The notes: generated by a model from the sequence alone, not told the origin. 64,000 bases of DNA from Pseudomonas sp. BCA17 (GCF_004519405.1 NZ_SGWI01000005.1:248001-312000); one strand, 5' to 3'. Counted from the stretch's first letter, positions 24,666 through 34,258 are shown. Translations and numbers: made by a program.

Positions 24666-25124
24666 ATGACTATTGTCACACCGATATCCAGGGAGAGCGG
24701 GCAATTGGCTCGTTCCGAATCACTGGCACGGCCAGATTCATGGCCACTGGACGGCGATCTCACCATGGTTACCGAACGAAGGATCGAACGGCATCAGTTA
24801 TCTTGTTTTTTGCAGGTATTCAATCGTCTGACCGACAAGCCAATCGGCTTTCTGGGCAATGTGTCTGAAGACGGGCTGATGTTGATCAGCCAATTACCCA
24901 TGATGGTTAACGTGGACTTCGAGCTGCGTCTGAAGCTTCCAGGGCTGGGAGGCGAGTTCCAGGCTGTTGACCTCACGGCAACGTGTTTGTGGAGTCATGA
25001 GGATATCAACCCGCAGCAGTACGATTCAGGCTTCTGCATACGTCAGGCGCCCGAAGAGTATCGGCGGTTGATCACTGCGTTATTGCATTATTTCAGTTTC
25101 GATCCGCTGCAGGCCTCTGCTTGA
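24666..25124 (+). CDS. PilZ-domain c-di-GMP-binding protein
   Basis: 152 residues if the ATG at 24666 is used; an ATG at 24765 (MVTERRIERH) after GGACGG would give a protein that is almost only the PilZ domain and is a credible alternative. The c-di-GMP motifs are RRIER (RxxxR, residues 38-42) and NVSEDG (D/NxSxxG, residues 65-70), followed by a beta-barrel with VNVDFELRLKLPG and VDLTATCLWS. It is therefore probably able to bind c-di-GMP. The effect is unknown, and no partner enzyme is adjacent. Confidence 0.85.
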   Translation: MTIVTPISRESGQLARSESLARPDSWPLDGDLTMVTERRIERHQLSCFLQVFNRLTDKPIGFLGNVSEDGLMLISQLPMMVNVDFELRLKLPGLGGEFQAVDLTATCLWSHEDINPQQYDSGFCIRQAPEEYRRLITALLHYFSFDPLQASA

Positions 25125-25182
25125 ACACTGCGAGTCGTCGGCTCGGTCAGGGGTTTTTCCTCGGCCGGGACCGTGCTTTCTT

Positions 25183-26514
25183 TTAGAAAACCCCAGCTTT
25201 TTTCCAACCCAGATAGCGCGTGACCAGCTTGGCTCCCAACTCGGACGGCAAAGCATCCAGCACCGATAGCCCGTGGGCGTTCAAACGATCATGGAGTTCG
25301 TTGCGGCTGTTGAGGTAATCGATCGCACCACTGTAGGCCAGCGCTTCCGACAGGGTCTGCACGGGGACCTGGCGCAGTTCATCGAGGACATGTTCTCGCA
25401 GGCTGGCCACCATCACCCGGTGTTGCCGGCTGATCCGATTGACCGCGGTCATGAGTGCCTCATCGTCCTCATCGCGCAGATTGGTCACGACGATCACCAG
25501 CGCCCGGCGCTTTTGTCGAGCCAGCAGATGGCTTGCGGCGGCCTGGTAGTCGGCTGTTTTACGAGTGGTATCCAGGTCGTAAACCGTATTGAGCAAGAGG
25601 TTCAGTTGACCACTGCCCTTGACCGGCGTCAGGTAACGCGGTTGGTCGCTGGCAAAGGTGCACAGTCCCACCGCATCACCCTGTCGCAATGCGACATAGC
25701 TGAGCAACAGGCAGGCGTTGAGGGCGTGATCGAAGTGGGAGAGCTCGTCATCCTGGCTGCGCATGCGTCGACCGCAGTCGAGCATGAACACGATTTGCTG
25801 GTCGCGCTCATCCTGATATTCCCGGGCGATTGGCGTGCGTTGCCGTGCAGTCGCTTTCCAGTCGATCTGGCGCAGGCTGTCCCCCTCGCGAAACTCGCGC
25901 AGCTGATGAAACTCCAGCCCCAAGCCTCGTCGCGGGCGCTGACGTACGCCGAGTTGGCTCAGCCAGTTGTCCACGCCCTGCAACTGCGCGCCGTACAAGC
26001 GGGCGAAGTCCGGGTAAACGCGGGTAACATCCCTGGCCTCAATCAAGCGTCGTGCCGACCACAACCCCAAGGGGCTGGGCAGGTGGATTTCGCAACGGCT
26101 GAAGCTGAAATGCCCTCGTCGCAAGGGACGAACACGATAACCCAGCGCGCTATGCTCGCCAGGACGCAGCTCGATGGACTGCGGCAGGTTCTCCACGCTC
26201 AAGCCATCAGGAACGTGATCGAACACCGTCAAGGTCAAGGGTTGCGGGTAATTGTGTTCCACTGCCAGCCTGACTTCCCCCCAGCGTCCCAGCGCCAGGC
26301 TGCCGGGTATTTGCCTTTCTACCCGTGGCGAAGGGCGGCGGCGCAGGCGGAATGCGTCCAGCAGCGATAGCAGCAACAATGCCAGCAACAAGCCCCAGGC
26401 CACCGAATATACAGTGTCGGGCAGCTTGAACTGCAAGGCTGCCGCAGCGCCCAGCAGAATGTTCAAGCCGAGCAGCACGCCAAGCCAGATCAGCAGCAGA
26501 CGGGTCGGTTTCAT
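25183..26514 (-). CDS. DUF58 protein (vWA-like), last gene of the MoxR operon
   Basis: 443 residues from the ATG at 26514, seven bases after the MoxR stop codon. Two membrane segments lie within residues 5-60; the cytoplasmic part has the DUF58 signature REFREGDSLRQIDWKATAR near residue 200 and a von Willebrand-like segment VFMLDCGRRM, in which the metal-site serine positions are replaced. DUF58 proteins are regular partners of MoxR ATPases. The family is well defined but the molecular role is not established. Confidence 0.9.
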   Translation of the reverse strand: MKPTRLLLIWLGVLLGLNILLGAAAALQFKLPDTVYSVAWGLLLALLLLSLLDAFRLRRRPSPRVERQIPGSLALGRWGEVRLAVEHNYPQPLTLTVFDHVPDGLSVENLPQSIELRPGEHSALGYRVRPLRRGHFSFSRCEIHLPSPLGLWSARRLIEARDVTRVYPDFARLYGAQLQGVDNWLSQLGVRQRPRRGLGLEFHQLREFREGDSLRQIDWKATARQRTPIAREYQDERDQQIVFMLDCGRRMRSQDDELSHFDHALNACLLLSYVALRQGDAVGLCTFASDQPRYLTPVKGSGQLNLLLNTVYDLDTTRKTADYQAAASHLLARQKRRALVIVVTNLRDEDDEALMTAVNRISRQHRVMVASLREHVLDELRQVPVQTLSEALAYSGAIDYLNSRNELHDRLNAHGLSVLDALPSELGAKLVTRYLGWKKAGVF

Positions 26515-26521
26515 TTCCGCG

Positions 26522-27517
26522 TCATTGCCTTGGAGCCGGAATCTGATCAAGCAACTGCTTGAGCACCTGGTCTACCTCCAGCCCATCGATGTCCAGCTCA
26601 GGCGCAATACGTACCCGGTGACGCAGTACAGCCAGGGCGCAGCCCTTGATGTCGTCTGGTGTGACAAATTCCCCGCCGCGCAGCAGGGCACGCGCGCGAG
26701 CTCCGCGCACCAGAGCGATGGACGCCCGTGGGCCGGCGCCGATGGTCAGCCCTGGCCAACTGCGTGTGGTGCGCGCGATGCGTACAGCATAATCGAGCAC
26801 TTGTTCATCCAGGGGCATCTCACTGGCGATCTGTTGCATCTGCACCACATCGTCGGCGTGCAGCACAGTGCGCAATGGTTGCACGTCCAGCATGTCCGCC
26901 CGGGATGAACGTGTTACTTCGCGCACCATATCCACTTCTTGCTGGGCGTCGGGATAGTCCATGCGCACCTTGAGCATAAAGCGATCCAGCTCGGCTTCCG
27001 GCAGGGGGTAGGTGCCTTCCTGTTCGATGGGGTTCTGGGTGGCCAGCACCATGAATGGTTGGCCGATGGGCAACGCTTCACCCTCAAGGGTGACTTGCCG
27101 TTCCTGCATGGCTTCAAGCAGCGCGGCCTGGGTCTTGGCTGGAGCGCGGTTGATTTCGTCGGCCAGCAGCAAGTGAGTGAACACCGGCCCCTTGCGCAGC
27201 TTGAACTGTTCGGTATGCCGGTCATAGACGGCGTGGCCGGTGACATCGCTGGGCATCAGGTCAGGGGTGAACTGGATGCGTGCGAAATCGCCACCAAAAC
27301 AGCGGGCCAATGCGCGGACCAATAGGGTCTTGCCCAGGCCAGGCACCCCTTCGAGCAATACATGGCCTCCCGCAATCAGTGCTGTGAGCACGTCATCAAT
27401 GATCTGATCCTGACCGATCACGGCTTTGCGCAATTCAACGCGCAAAGCCTGGGCCTGTTGGCTGGCATGCTGCAGGGTTGCGCCGGTCAGGGCTTTGGTC
27501 GGTGGGTATTCGCTCAT
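26522..27517 (-). CDS. MoxR-family AAA+ ATPase
   Basis: 331 residues. Walker A GVPGLGKT near residue 59, Walker B LLLADEINRAP, sensor 1 ATQNPIEQEGTYPLPEAELDRF (arginine finger at its end) and sensor 2 GPRASIALVRGARA. MoxR ATPases act as chaperones for vWA-containing complexes, e.g. in metal insertion or stress responses. The ATG at 27517 overlaps the stop codon of the DUF4350 gene (ATGA), so translation is coupled. Longer starts would run deep into that gene. Confidence 0.93.
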   Translation of the reverse strand: MSEYPPTKALTGATLQHASQQAQALRVELRKAVIGQDQIIDDVLTALIAGGHVLLEGVPGLGKTLLVRALARCFGGDFARIQFTPDLMPSDVTGHAVYDRHTEQFKLRKGPVFTHLLLADEINRAPAKTQAALLEAMQERQVTLEGEALPIGQPFMVLATQNPIEQEGTYPLPEAELDRFMLKVRMDYPDAQQEVDMVREVTRSSRADMLDVQPLRTVLHADDVVQMQQIASEMPLDEQVLDYAVRIARTTRSWPGLTIGAGPRASIALVRGARARALLRGGEFVTPDDIKGCALAVLRHRVRIAPELDIDGLEVDQVLKQLLDQIPAPRQ

Positions 27518-28671
27518 AGGGCATTCCTGAGGGTTTGCAGGCACGTCACTTGCCGGCTGAAATCGGCGCTGGAGAGCCGCCTCGGCGGGAGTGGGCCGAG
27601 CGCCTGGCTGATGGCATGGGAGGGTTGTCGGGTCAGGTGTTCCAGTACCTGCCATTGTGCTGCGGTGTCGAGGTGTTCAAAGCCTGGGTGGCGCTTGCGG
27701 GCGGCGCGCAGGATGTCGCGTTGCAACGCTTGCAACAATGCGCCCTGCCCACCGCGACGCAGCAGAAAATCGGCGCTGGCCTTCAAATGCTCCTGCAACT
27801 GTCGGCGCGCCTTGGGTTCTGGCGGTTGTATCGGGCCTTCGCGCATGCCGGCGTGCCACAGCGCCAGGATTATCAGTGCGAAAAGTGCCACCAAAGCCTG
27901 GGGGAAATAGCGCAACAACAAGGTGAGTAAATTGTCCGCGTTGTTGTTGAACAACAACGTCACGCCAGTGTTCTGGTTGAGGTACCACAGCAGCCAGGCG
28001 TTATCGTGTTTACCGATATTCGGGGTTTTCCACAGGTCGCTGTCGGTGACCACCGTCACATGGCCTTGCCCAAGGTCGAGTTGCATCAGGTGGCTGGACT
28101 TGGCGCTATTGGCTGAAAACTGGGCAAGGTGTCTTGGGTCGGTGAGGTTGAAGTTGGTATCGAAACTGAAGTAAGCCGGGGCGGTTTCATTGTCGACGTA
28201 GAGCTTGGTCAAGTCCGGTGCTTTCTTTTTACGTGGCGATGCCGGCTCGTCGAACGTATCACTCAGGGTTTGGTGAATCTCCAGGCGATCCAGCAGCAGG
28301 TCGCCACTCTTGCCCGTTTCCTCATCCCACAACGCCTCGGCCACCACCAGCAGGTGGCCTCCGGCCTTTGTCCAACCCAACAGTTGCTCGACCTGGCGCG
28401 GGGTCATGTTGCTGCGCTCGCCCAGCAGCAACAGGCTTTGGCCTTTAGCTGGCAGATCGGCCAGCCGTTCGATGCCATTCGCATGCTCCACTGTCAGGCC
28501 TTGCCTGCGTAGGAAGTACTCGGCTGCCAGATAGGGATTGGCCTGTGCCTGCGCGGACGGGCCGTGGTCGATTACTTCGTCATAAGGGATCGCCTTGTGC
28601 CACGCGTACAGACCGCCAGCTCCCAGCAGGCAAACCAGCAGCAGCGCCACCCACAGCAATGGCCTGTTCAT
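27514..28671 (-). CDS. DUF4350 membrane protein of the MoxR operon
   Basis: 385 residues from the ATG at 28671, which overlaps the stop of the preceding gene (ATGA). An N-terminal membrane segment (residues 5-22), a periplasmic domain of about 240 residues with a GATase-like fold suggested by NPYLAAEYFLRRQGL and GQSLLLLGERSNMT, a second membrane segment near 275-295 (ALVALFALIILALWHAG), and a basic cytoplasmic tail. The topology implies a sensor or assembly protein that spans the membrane and presents its tail to MoxR and DUF58. Function unknown. Confidence 0.85.
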   Translation of the reverse strand: MNRPLLWVALLLVCLLGAGGLYAWHKAIPYDEVIDHGPSAQAQANPYLAAEYFLRRQGLTVEHANGIERLADLPAKGQSLLLLGERSNMTPRQVEQLLGWTKAGGHLLVVAEALWDEETGKSGDLLLDRLEIHQTLSDTFDEPASPRKKKAPDLTKLYVDNETAPAYFSFDTNFNLTDPRHLAQFSANSAKSSHLMQLDLGQGHVTVVTDSDLWKTPNIGKHDNAWLLWYLNQNTGVTLLFNNNADNLLTLLLRYFPQALVALFALIILALWHAGMREGPIQPPEPKARRQLQEHLKASADFLLRRGGQGALLQALQRDILRAARKRHPGFEHLDTAAQWQVLEHLTRQPSHAISQALGPLPPRRLSSADFSRQVTCLQTLRNAL

Positions 28672-30197
28672 TGGTGCATTCCCGAACTGAAGAGCACACG
28701 CCAATCGTTGCAAAGCTGTTGTTGGGCAGCAGTCGGAGGAAGGCGGTGCCCATACGCAAGGTTTTGCCAGTGGCGTGTCAGTTCGTCGCTGAAAGCCAGC
28801 AACTGCGGTTGCTGTAAACGATGAACGTGTTCCAGTACCTGGCCTTCGGTATCGGCGTTTTTCAGCGGTAGGTTGAACTCGTGCAGTAGCCGGCTGAGCA
28901 GGCCGCGATACAGCAGGCCCAAGGCTTCCCGGGGTTGGGTGGACCATAGCTGTTCGGCAGTGCCGGCAATATCTTCCGGCAAGGTTTCAACCCCCAGGTC
29001 CAACCCGAACAACTGAGCGGGAACCGGTTTGACCGCTTTGGGTAAGGGCTGTCGGCTACGTTGCACAAACGTACGCATCCATTCACGGTAGCGCCACACC
29101 AGTAGGGCAATTGCGCCAATCAACAGGCTCCACAGCAGTATTTTCAAGCCTTCGGCGACGTGTTTGAAGGCATTACTGTTGAGGTTATCCAACAGTGCCT
29201 GCAGCCATGCGGGCAATTTACCGTCGCCTTTTGTTTTGCTCCTGACGGCGGTTTTTTCTTCGCCAAAGCGATAACGGGTGACGGTTTCAGGGTTCTTGAA
29301 GGGAGGATGCTCCAGCACCTCCTGAATGGATTGGCTGGCGGAGTGAGTACTGAGCTGTTTGGAGCCCACGGGTTCGGCTGCCATGGCCGGTGGAGTGACT
29401 TGCGCGAGCATCAACCCGACCACCACCAGTAGCAGCGGGACGATGCCACTTAGACGCTGGCGCAGGCTGCGGAATATCAGTTCCAGATCCCAGGCCTCCA
29501 GGGCAGTACGGCGGTTGAGATACAGACTGAAACCGCAGGCGACGTAGATGGGTTCCCAGAACACCAGTATCAAGGCGTAGGCAGCATTGCCCAGATGTTC
29601 CACCCATAGGTCGTTCGAGCCTGATGCCAACGCCATTCGTTGCCAGTCCCAGTCCAGTTCCAGCTGTTCTGGAATGAATAGATAGAACAGGGCCATGCAA
29701 CCAAACCATAGGCCGATTTCCAGGTGCATCCCGATGGTGGTCAGCCAGCGTGCTGCTCCAGCGTTATGCTGCAGCAATACTCCCAGGCGTTTCTGACGTG
29801 CCAGGCCGTCCAGCCCCTCAAGCTGGTTTACCGGCAGCACAAAGCTGCGGCTCAGGCTCAGTCGGCGCCAGGTCAGGCTGGCCAGCAGTTGGCCCTTGAG
29901 CAGGCGCGGCCAATGGCGCACGGCTTGCCTGGTGCTGGGTATTTCACCAAACAGGGCCTTGGAAAGGATGTACAGCGGGAGGCGGTCGAAGGCCGGTTTG
30001 AGCCACCAGAACAGGAACAGTGAAAAAGACGGGTATTCCCACAGCAATACCGTGAGCAAGGTAAATATCGGCAAAGTGGCCATCGCCCAACTGCTCATTA
30101 ACAGCCGGCGATGTGCCCTGGCCATGAGTACGCCAAGGTCCATGGCTTCCCAGGAGGTACGGGGGCGAATCACCACGCTGGCATCAGTCAGGCGCAT
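28668..30197 (-). CDS. DUF4129 membrane protein of the MoxR operon
   Basis: 509 residues. Four or five membrane segments in the first half (LPIFTLLTVLLW, IGLWFGCMALFYLFI, YALILVFWEPIYVACGFSLY, IVPLLLVVVGLMLAQV), a periplasmic loop of about 70 residues, another segment near 350-370 (ILLWSLLIGAIALLVW), then a soluble C-terminal DUF4129 domain (EALGLLYRGLLSRLLHEF). It overlaps the DUF4350 start by four bases and the SpoIIM-like stop by 14. Some DUF4129 proteins are fused to transglutaminases, which this one is not. Function unknown. Confidence 0.83.
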   Translation of the reverse strand: MRLTDASVVIRPRTSWEAMDLGVLMARAHRRLLMSSWAMATLPIFTLLTVLLWEYPSFSLFLFWWLKPAFDRLPLYILSKALFGEIPSTRQAVRHWPRLLKGQLLASLTWRRLSLSRSFVLPVNQLEGLDGLARQKRLGVLLQHNAGAARWLTTIGMHLEIGLWFGCMALFYLFIPEQLELDWDWQRMALASGSNDLWVEHLGNAAYALILVFWEPIYVACGFSLYLNRRTALEAWDLELIFRSLRQRLSGIVPLLLVVVGLMLAQVTPPAMAAEPVGSKQLSTHSASQSIQEVLEHPPFKNPETVTRYRFGEEKTAVRSKTKGDGKLPAWLQALLDNLNSNAFKHVAEGLKILLWSLLIGAIALLVWRYREWMRTFVQRSRQPLPKAVKPVPAQLFGLDLGVETLPEDIAGTAEQLWSTQPREALGLLYRGLLSRLLHEFNLPLKNADTEGQVLEHVHRLQQPQLLAFSDELTRHWQNLAYGHRLPPTAAQQQLCNDWRVLFSSGMHQ

Positions 30198-31164
30198 GAC
30201 GGGACCGTCCAGCCAGGCTCAGGTAAGCGGCCACCAACAACCACAGTACGGCGCCCACGAGGTATTTGATCCAGGGGGCGATCGTGGCGATGGATGACCA
30301 GTACGCTTCGATAAACGCAGCGATCAGCAGGAATACCATCACGCCACAGAGCATCTGCACGCTTTTGCGCGCTGCCAGGCGCAGGGACTCGCTGCGCGTC
30401 AAATGCCCGGGAGATATCAGCGACCAGCCCAGTTGCAAACCTGCCGCGCCGGCCAGAGCGATGGCACTGAGTTCGAATGCACCGTGACCGATCACAAATG
30501 ACCAGAACGTCTGGCCATAGCCGATTTCGGTCAGGTGCCCGGAGATCGCCCCGATGATCAAACCGTTGAAAATCAGGAAGAACACACTGCCCAGGCCAAA
30601 CAGCAAGCCGGCGGCAAATGTCTGGAAGGCGATGCCGATGTTGTGCATCACGTAATAGCCAAACATCATCCAGTCTTCGCTGGAGGCTCGTTCGGCCGCG
30701 CGTCCCAGGTGGCTGCCATCGGGGTCGTACATGCCTTGCATTTCAGCGACCTGTTGAGGGCTGACGATGCTGTAGATCAGGTCGGGGAACAGATAGACCA
30801 GCAGGGCTATACCCACGAGGCTGCCAAAGAACAACAGGCTGGCGACCAGCAAAAAGCGCCACTGCTCGCGCACCAGGCGGGGGAAGTCGGCCAGGATGAA
30901 AGCCAATACGTTCGCCGCCAGTTGGCTGCGATGACGGTACAGTTGTTGGTGCCCGCGCAGTGCGAGTTGCTGTAGCGGGTCCACCAGGTAGCTGCTATAG
31001 CCGCGCTCCTGGGCCAGGGCCAGGTGTTGGCAAAGCCGCCGATACTGATAGGGGAAGTCGGTGACATCACCGGCCTTGGCTTTACCTTGTTCCAACTGTT
31101 CCAGTTGTCTGGCGAAGGTTTGCCATTGCTGCTGGTGGCGGCTTTCAAATTGGCTCTGCTTCAT
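30184..31164 (-). CDS. SpoIIM-like (DUF95) integral membrane protein
   Basis: 326 residues. A soluble N-terminal helical region of about 100 residues precedes five or six membrane segments (FLLVASLLFFGSLVGIALLVY, FQTFAAGLLFGLGSVFFLIFNGLIIG, FWSFVIGHGAFELSAIALAGAAGLQLG). The GHGAFELSAI motif is characteristic of the stage II sporulation protein M family. Pseudomonas does not sporulate; the family has a general role that is not defined. It is second in the operon and overlaps both neighbours. Confidence 0.87.
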   Translation of the reverse strand: MKQSQFESRHQQQWQTFARQLEQLEQGKAKAGDVTDFPYQYRRLCQHLALAQERGYSSYLVDPLQQLALRGHQQLYRHRSQLAANVLAFILADFPRLVREQWRFLLVASLLFFGSLVGIALLVYLFPDLIYSIVSPQQVAEMQGMYDPDGSHLGRAAERASSEDWMMFGYYVMHNIGIAFQTFAAGLLFGLGSVFFLIFNGLIIGAISGHLTEIGYGQTFWSFVIGHGAFELSAIALAGAAGLQLGWSLISPGHLTRSESLRLAARKSVQMLCGVMVFLLIAAFIEAYWSSIATIAPWIKYLVGAVLWLLVAAYLSLAGRSRHAPD

Positions 31165-31853
31165 GTCGGCCCCAACAAGCCGCGGGCCACACCGTTGAGT
31201 TGTTCCGCTGCACGGGCCGGGGACACGTGCAGGGGCACAGCGAGGATCGAGGCCAGTTCATGCACTCGCTCGGCCGACAGTTCGCCCTGGCGTTCGGCGA
31301 ACGCGAGGATGGCACGTTGTTCGTTCAGGTCCAGTGTAAACGGCAGGCGCAGAGCGGCAGCTTGAGGTATGCGGGGCCGAACCAGCGGCTTCTCGCGGTA
31401 GACCACCAGCGTCCCGGCGGCCAGGTCGCCGAGCCGTTTGAAATGGGGATGTTGCAGGCAACTGATGGCGCCGAGGAAGTAGCCGAAAGGCAGCATGTCG
31501 ACAAAGCGCAACAGGTTGCGGATCAGGGAGGCCGACCAGCCGATGGGGGTGCCGTCGTCCTGCACGACACGCAGGCCCATGACCTGCTTGCCTGGGGAAC
31601 TGCCCTGGTTGAGGACTTCAAACAGCACCATGTACCACCAACTGACCAGGAACAGGAGCAGCGAGCCCAGGCCGATGCCGATGTTGCCAAGTAGCGCCAG
31701 GGGCACGATCAGGATAGCCATGAGCAGACCACGCAAACCCAGGTCAAAAGCGAAGGCTAACGCTCGTGCCGGCAGGCCGGCGGGGCGCAAGGGCAGGTCG
31801 ATACCCTCCGGGGTTTCGATCTGGTAGCGGGTATCCAGCGGGGCTGATGGCAT
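31161..31853 (-). CDS. RDD-family membrane protein, first gene of the MoxR operon
   Basis: 230 residues from the ATG at 31853 with AAGGA upstream. The RDD domain is at about 25-150: ARALAFAFDLGLRG (the R and first D), then GSSPGKQVMGLRVV and RNLLRFVDMLPFGYFLG, with three or four membrane segments. The C-terminal 70 residues are soluble (LDLNEQRAILAFAERQ). The next gene starts inside its last codons. Transcription of the operon should begin in the 166-base gap shared with the divergent sbcB. Confidence 0.88.
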   Translation of the reverse strand: MPSAPLDTRYQIETPEGIDLPLRPAGLPARALAFAFDLGLRGLLMAILIVPLALLGNIGIGLGSLLLFLVSWWYMVLFEVLNQGSSPGKQVMGLRVVQDDGTPIGWSASLIRNLLRFVDMLPFGYFLGAISCLQHPHFKRLGDLAAGTLVVYREKPLVRPRIPQAAALRLPFTLDLNEQRAILAFAERQGELSAERVHELASILAVPLHVSPARAAEQLNGVARGLLGPT

Positions 31854-32019
31854 TGCGATCCTTGGCAGTGCTGACCGGTTAACAGACACGGATGCTAGCA
31901 GTGTCGACGGTGGAAGCAACCCTTCAAGTTTTACTGGGTATTTGTACAGTGCAGGTATCGCTGGCCCCGGATGCCTCGCTGCGCCTAGACTTTGTCGATC
32001 TTCAGCACAGGAACAGCTC

Positions 32020-33447
32020 GTGACCTCCATTTTCTGGTACGACTATGAAACCACCGGCATCAACCCGCGCAGCGATCGCCCGCTCCAGGTGGCCGGAATT
32101 CGTACCGACCTCGAACTCAACGAGATCGGCCCGCCGCTCAATCTTTATTGTCAACCCAGCGACGATATCCTGCCCCATCCGGCCGCCTGCATGATCACCG
32201 GTATTACCCCTGGCGTGCTGGCGGAGAAGGGCTTGGCCGAAGCCGACTTCATGACGCGGGTGCACACCGAGTTGGCTGCGCCCGGCACATGCGGTGCCGG
32301 CTATAACACCCTGCGGTTCGACGATGAAATGACGCGCTACAGCTTGTATCGGAATTTTTTCGACCCTTACGCACGGGAGTGGCAGGGGGGGAACAGTCGC
32401 TGGGATTTGATCGATGTAGTCCGCACCGCCTACGCCCTGCGTCCCGAGGGGATTGCCTGGCCGGAGCAGGATGGGCGGGTAACCCTCAAGCTGGAGCGGC
32501 TGACGCAAGCCAATGGTATCGATCACGGGCAGGCTCATGATGCGTTGTCCGATGTACGTGCAACCATCGCCTTGGCGCGGCTGGTTCGAGAAAAACAGCC
32601 CAAGTTGTATGAATGGCTGTTTCAACTGCGCAGTAAGCAACGGGTGATGGATCAGGTGCGCCTGTTGCAACCGATGGTGCATATTTCCGGGCGGTTCTCC
32701 GCCGAGCGCCATTACCTGGGGGTAGTGCTGCCGTTGGCCTGGCACCCGCGCAATCGCAATGCGTTGATCGTCTGCGACCTCGGGCTTGATCCCCAGGCTT
32801 TGCTGGACCTGGACGCCGATGTGTTGCGTCAGCGCCTCTACACGCGCCGTGATGACCTGGGGGAAGGTGAACTGCCGGTTCCTCTCAAGTTGTTGCATAT
32901 TAACCGTTGTCCGGTCGTTGCCCCGCTGAATGTGTTAAGGGCGCAAGACCGCGAGCGGCTTCAGTTGGATATGGACACCTGTCAGGCGCGGGCACTGCGA
33001 CTAACTGACGCACAGGAAGTTTGGCGTGACAAGTTGGCAGCCATTTACAGCGAGGAAGATTTTGCATCGACTGCCGACCCCGAGCAGCAGCTCTACGATG
33101 GTTTTATCGGTGACCGCGATCGCCGTTTATGCGAACAAGTCCGTGCGGCGGAGCCTGCACAACTAGCACGTCAGCAGTGGCCTTTCGATGATCATCGTTT
33201 GCCGGAATTATTATTTCGCTACCGCGCCCGTAACTTTCCTGAAAGCCTGGACAACGACGAGCAACAACGTTGGAAACTTTTTTGTCAGCAGCGTTTGTCA
33301 AATGCTGAATGGGGAGCGCCCAATACGCTGTTGGCATTTAAACAGGCATGCGCAGAGTTGGCTGTTAGTGCTACACCGTTTCAGTGCCAGGTACTGGACC
33401 AATGGCAGGAGTATGCCGATTCGCTGGCTGCTCGTTTGAACGTGTAG
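32020..33447 (+). CDS. sbcB: Exodeoxyribonuclease I
   Basis: 475 residues from the GTG at 32020, with AGGA upstream. DEDDh 3'-5' single-strand exonuclease for repair and recombination. The first acidic motif is FWYDYETTG at residues 5-13; the second is in AGYNTLRFDDEMTR, with DHGQAHDALSDVRATIALA holding the last motif (His and Asp). The C-terminal half has the SH3-like and helical domains of ExoI. Order sbcB-mvaT-purU is the same as around P. aeruginosa mvaT. Confidence 0.95.
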   Translation: MTSIFWYDYETTGINPRSDRPLQVAGIRTDLELNEIGPPLNLYCQPSDDILPHPAACMITGITPGVLAEKGLAEADFMTRVHTELAAPGTCGAGYNTLRFDDEMTRYSLYRNFFDPYAREWQGGNSRWDLIDVVRTAYALRPEGIAWPEQDGRVTLKLERLTQANGIDHGQAHDALSDVRATIALARLVREKQPKLYEWLFQLRSKQRVMDQVRLLQPMVHISGRFSAERHYLGVVLPLAWHPRNRNALIVCDLGLDPQALLDLDADVLRQRLYTRRDDLGEGELPVPLKLLHINRCPVVAPLNVLRAQDRERLQLDMDTCQARALRLTDAQEVWRDKLAAIYSEEDFASTADPEQQLYDGFIGDRDRRLCEQVRAAEPAQLARQQWPFDDHRLPELLFRYRARNFPESLDNDEQQRWKLFCQQRLSNAEWGAPNTLLAFKQACAELAVSATPFQCQVLDQWQEYADSLAARLNV

Positions 33448-33474
33448 TCGCTAGTTGCAGAGTATCCAGGCATG

Positions 33475-33500
33475 AAAAACGCCAGCAAGCTGGCGTTTTT
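33475..33500. terminator. Bidirectional terminator between sbcB and mvaT
   Basis: AAAAACGCCAG-CAA-GCTGGCGTTTTT is a hairpin with a perfect 11-bp stem and T-runs on both strands. It serves the convergent sbcB and mvaT. Confidence 0.92.
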
Positions 33501-33535
33501 CGTGTATCGCGTATCAGGCGAGAGCCCGACCTGGC

Positions 33536-33910
33536 TTAGCCCAGCAGGGTAGCCCAGCCTTCAACCACATCGCCGCCCCACTTGGCTTTCCACTCTTTCA
33601 GTGTCTTGTGGTTGCCGCCTTTGGTTTCAATCACTTCGCCGTTGTGCGGGTTCTTGTATTGCTTGACCTTGCGAGCACGTTTGGTGCCGGTGGTTTTCAC
33701 GGCGCCACGCGGTGCTTTAACTTTCGACTCTGGATCCAGCAGCGCGATGATGTCGCGCAGGGATTTGGAGTATTCACCCATCAGAGTGCGCAGTTTGCCT
33801 TCGAATTCCAGCTCGGTTTTCAGCTTGTCGTCTTGGGACAGGTTTTTCAAACGGGCTTGCAGCTCTTTGATAGCTTCTTCGGTGGCGCGGTATTCGTTGA
33901 TCAGTGACAT
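33536..33910 (-). CDS. mvaT: H-NS-like nucleoid protein MvaT
   Basis: 124 residues, the family length. N-terminal coiled-coil oligomerisation domain (INEYRATEEAIKELQARLKNL), a basic linker (APRGAVKTTGTKRARKVKQY) and the C-terminal DNA-binding domain with NPHNGEVIETKGGNHKTLKEWK. It silences AT-rich DNA and horizontally acquired genes in pseudomonads. Gene order with purU and sbcB supports MvaT rather than its paralogue MvaV. Confidence 0.95.
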   Translation of the reverse strand: MSLINEYRATEEAIKELQARLKNLSQDDKLKTELEFEGKLRTLMGEYSKSLRDIIALLDPESKVKAPRGAVKTTGTKRARKVKQYKNPHNGEVIETKGGNHKTLKEWKAKWGGDVVEGWATLLG

Positions 33911-34258
33911 GGGGACTACCTTATGTAGAGCGCTGATTGAGAGGGAGAGTGGCCTAATAATAGTCAGGCAATTTCATCAAGTAAACATTTAAGCAGGCAT
34001 TTATGTGAATTACTTTGAATGTTTGTCGTAATGCCGCGCAGTCGAGTTAATTAGTAGGTCGCAAGCCTAAAGATAGTCTGGTTTATTTTTTTGATAAATG
34101 CGTGAGCTTGCCGTTGTACGGTCATATAGAGGTGGTAAATCCTTAAGCTATTAAGGCGGGGCGCGACCCGGGCTCAGAACAGGGCGCAAGGAATACTGCA
34201 GTTTTTCTGCGCAATCGCTAGAATGGCGGCCTTTGCGAAGTTCTGGAGTTTCCCCCTA
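33911..34258. other. 348-base divergent gap between mvaT and purU
   Basis: No gene is seen. The half next to mvaT is clearly AT-richer than the surroundings (33950-34140), which suits a MvaT-autoregulated promoter. A TAGAAT hexamer at 34219 is a possible -10 element for purU. No hairpin or operator stood out. Confidence 0.6.
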
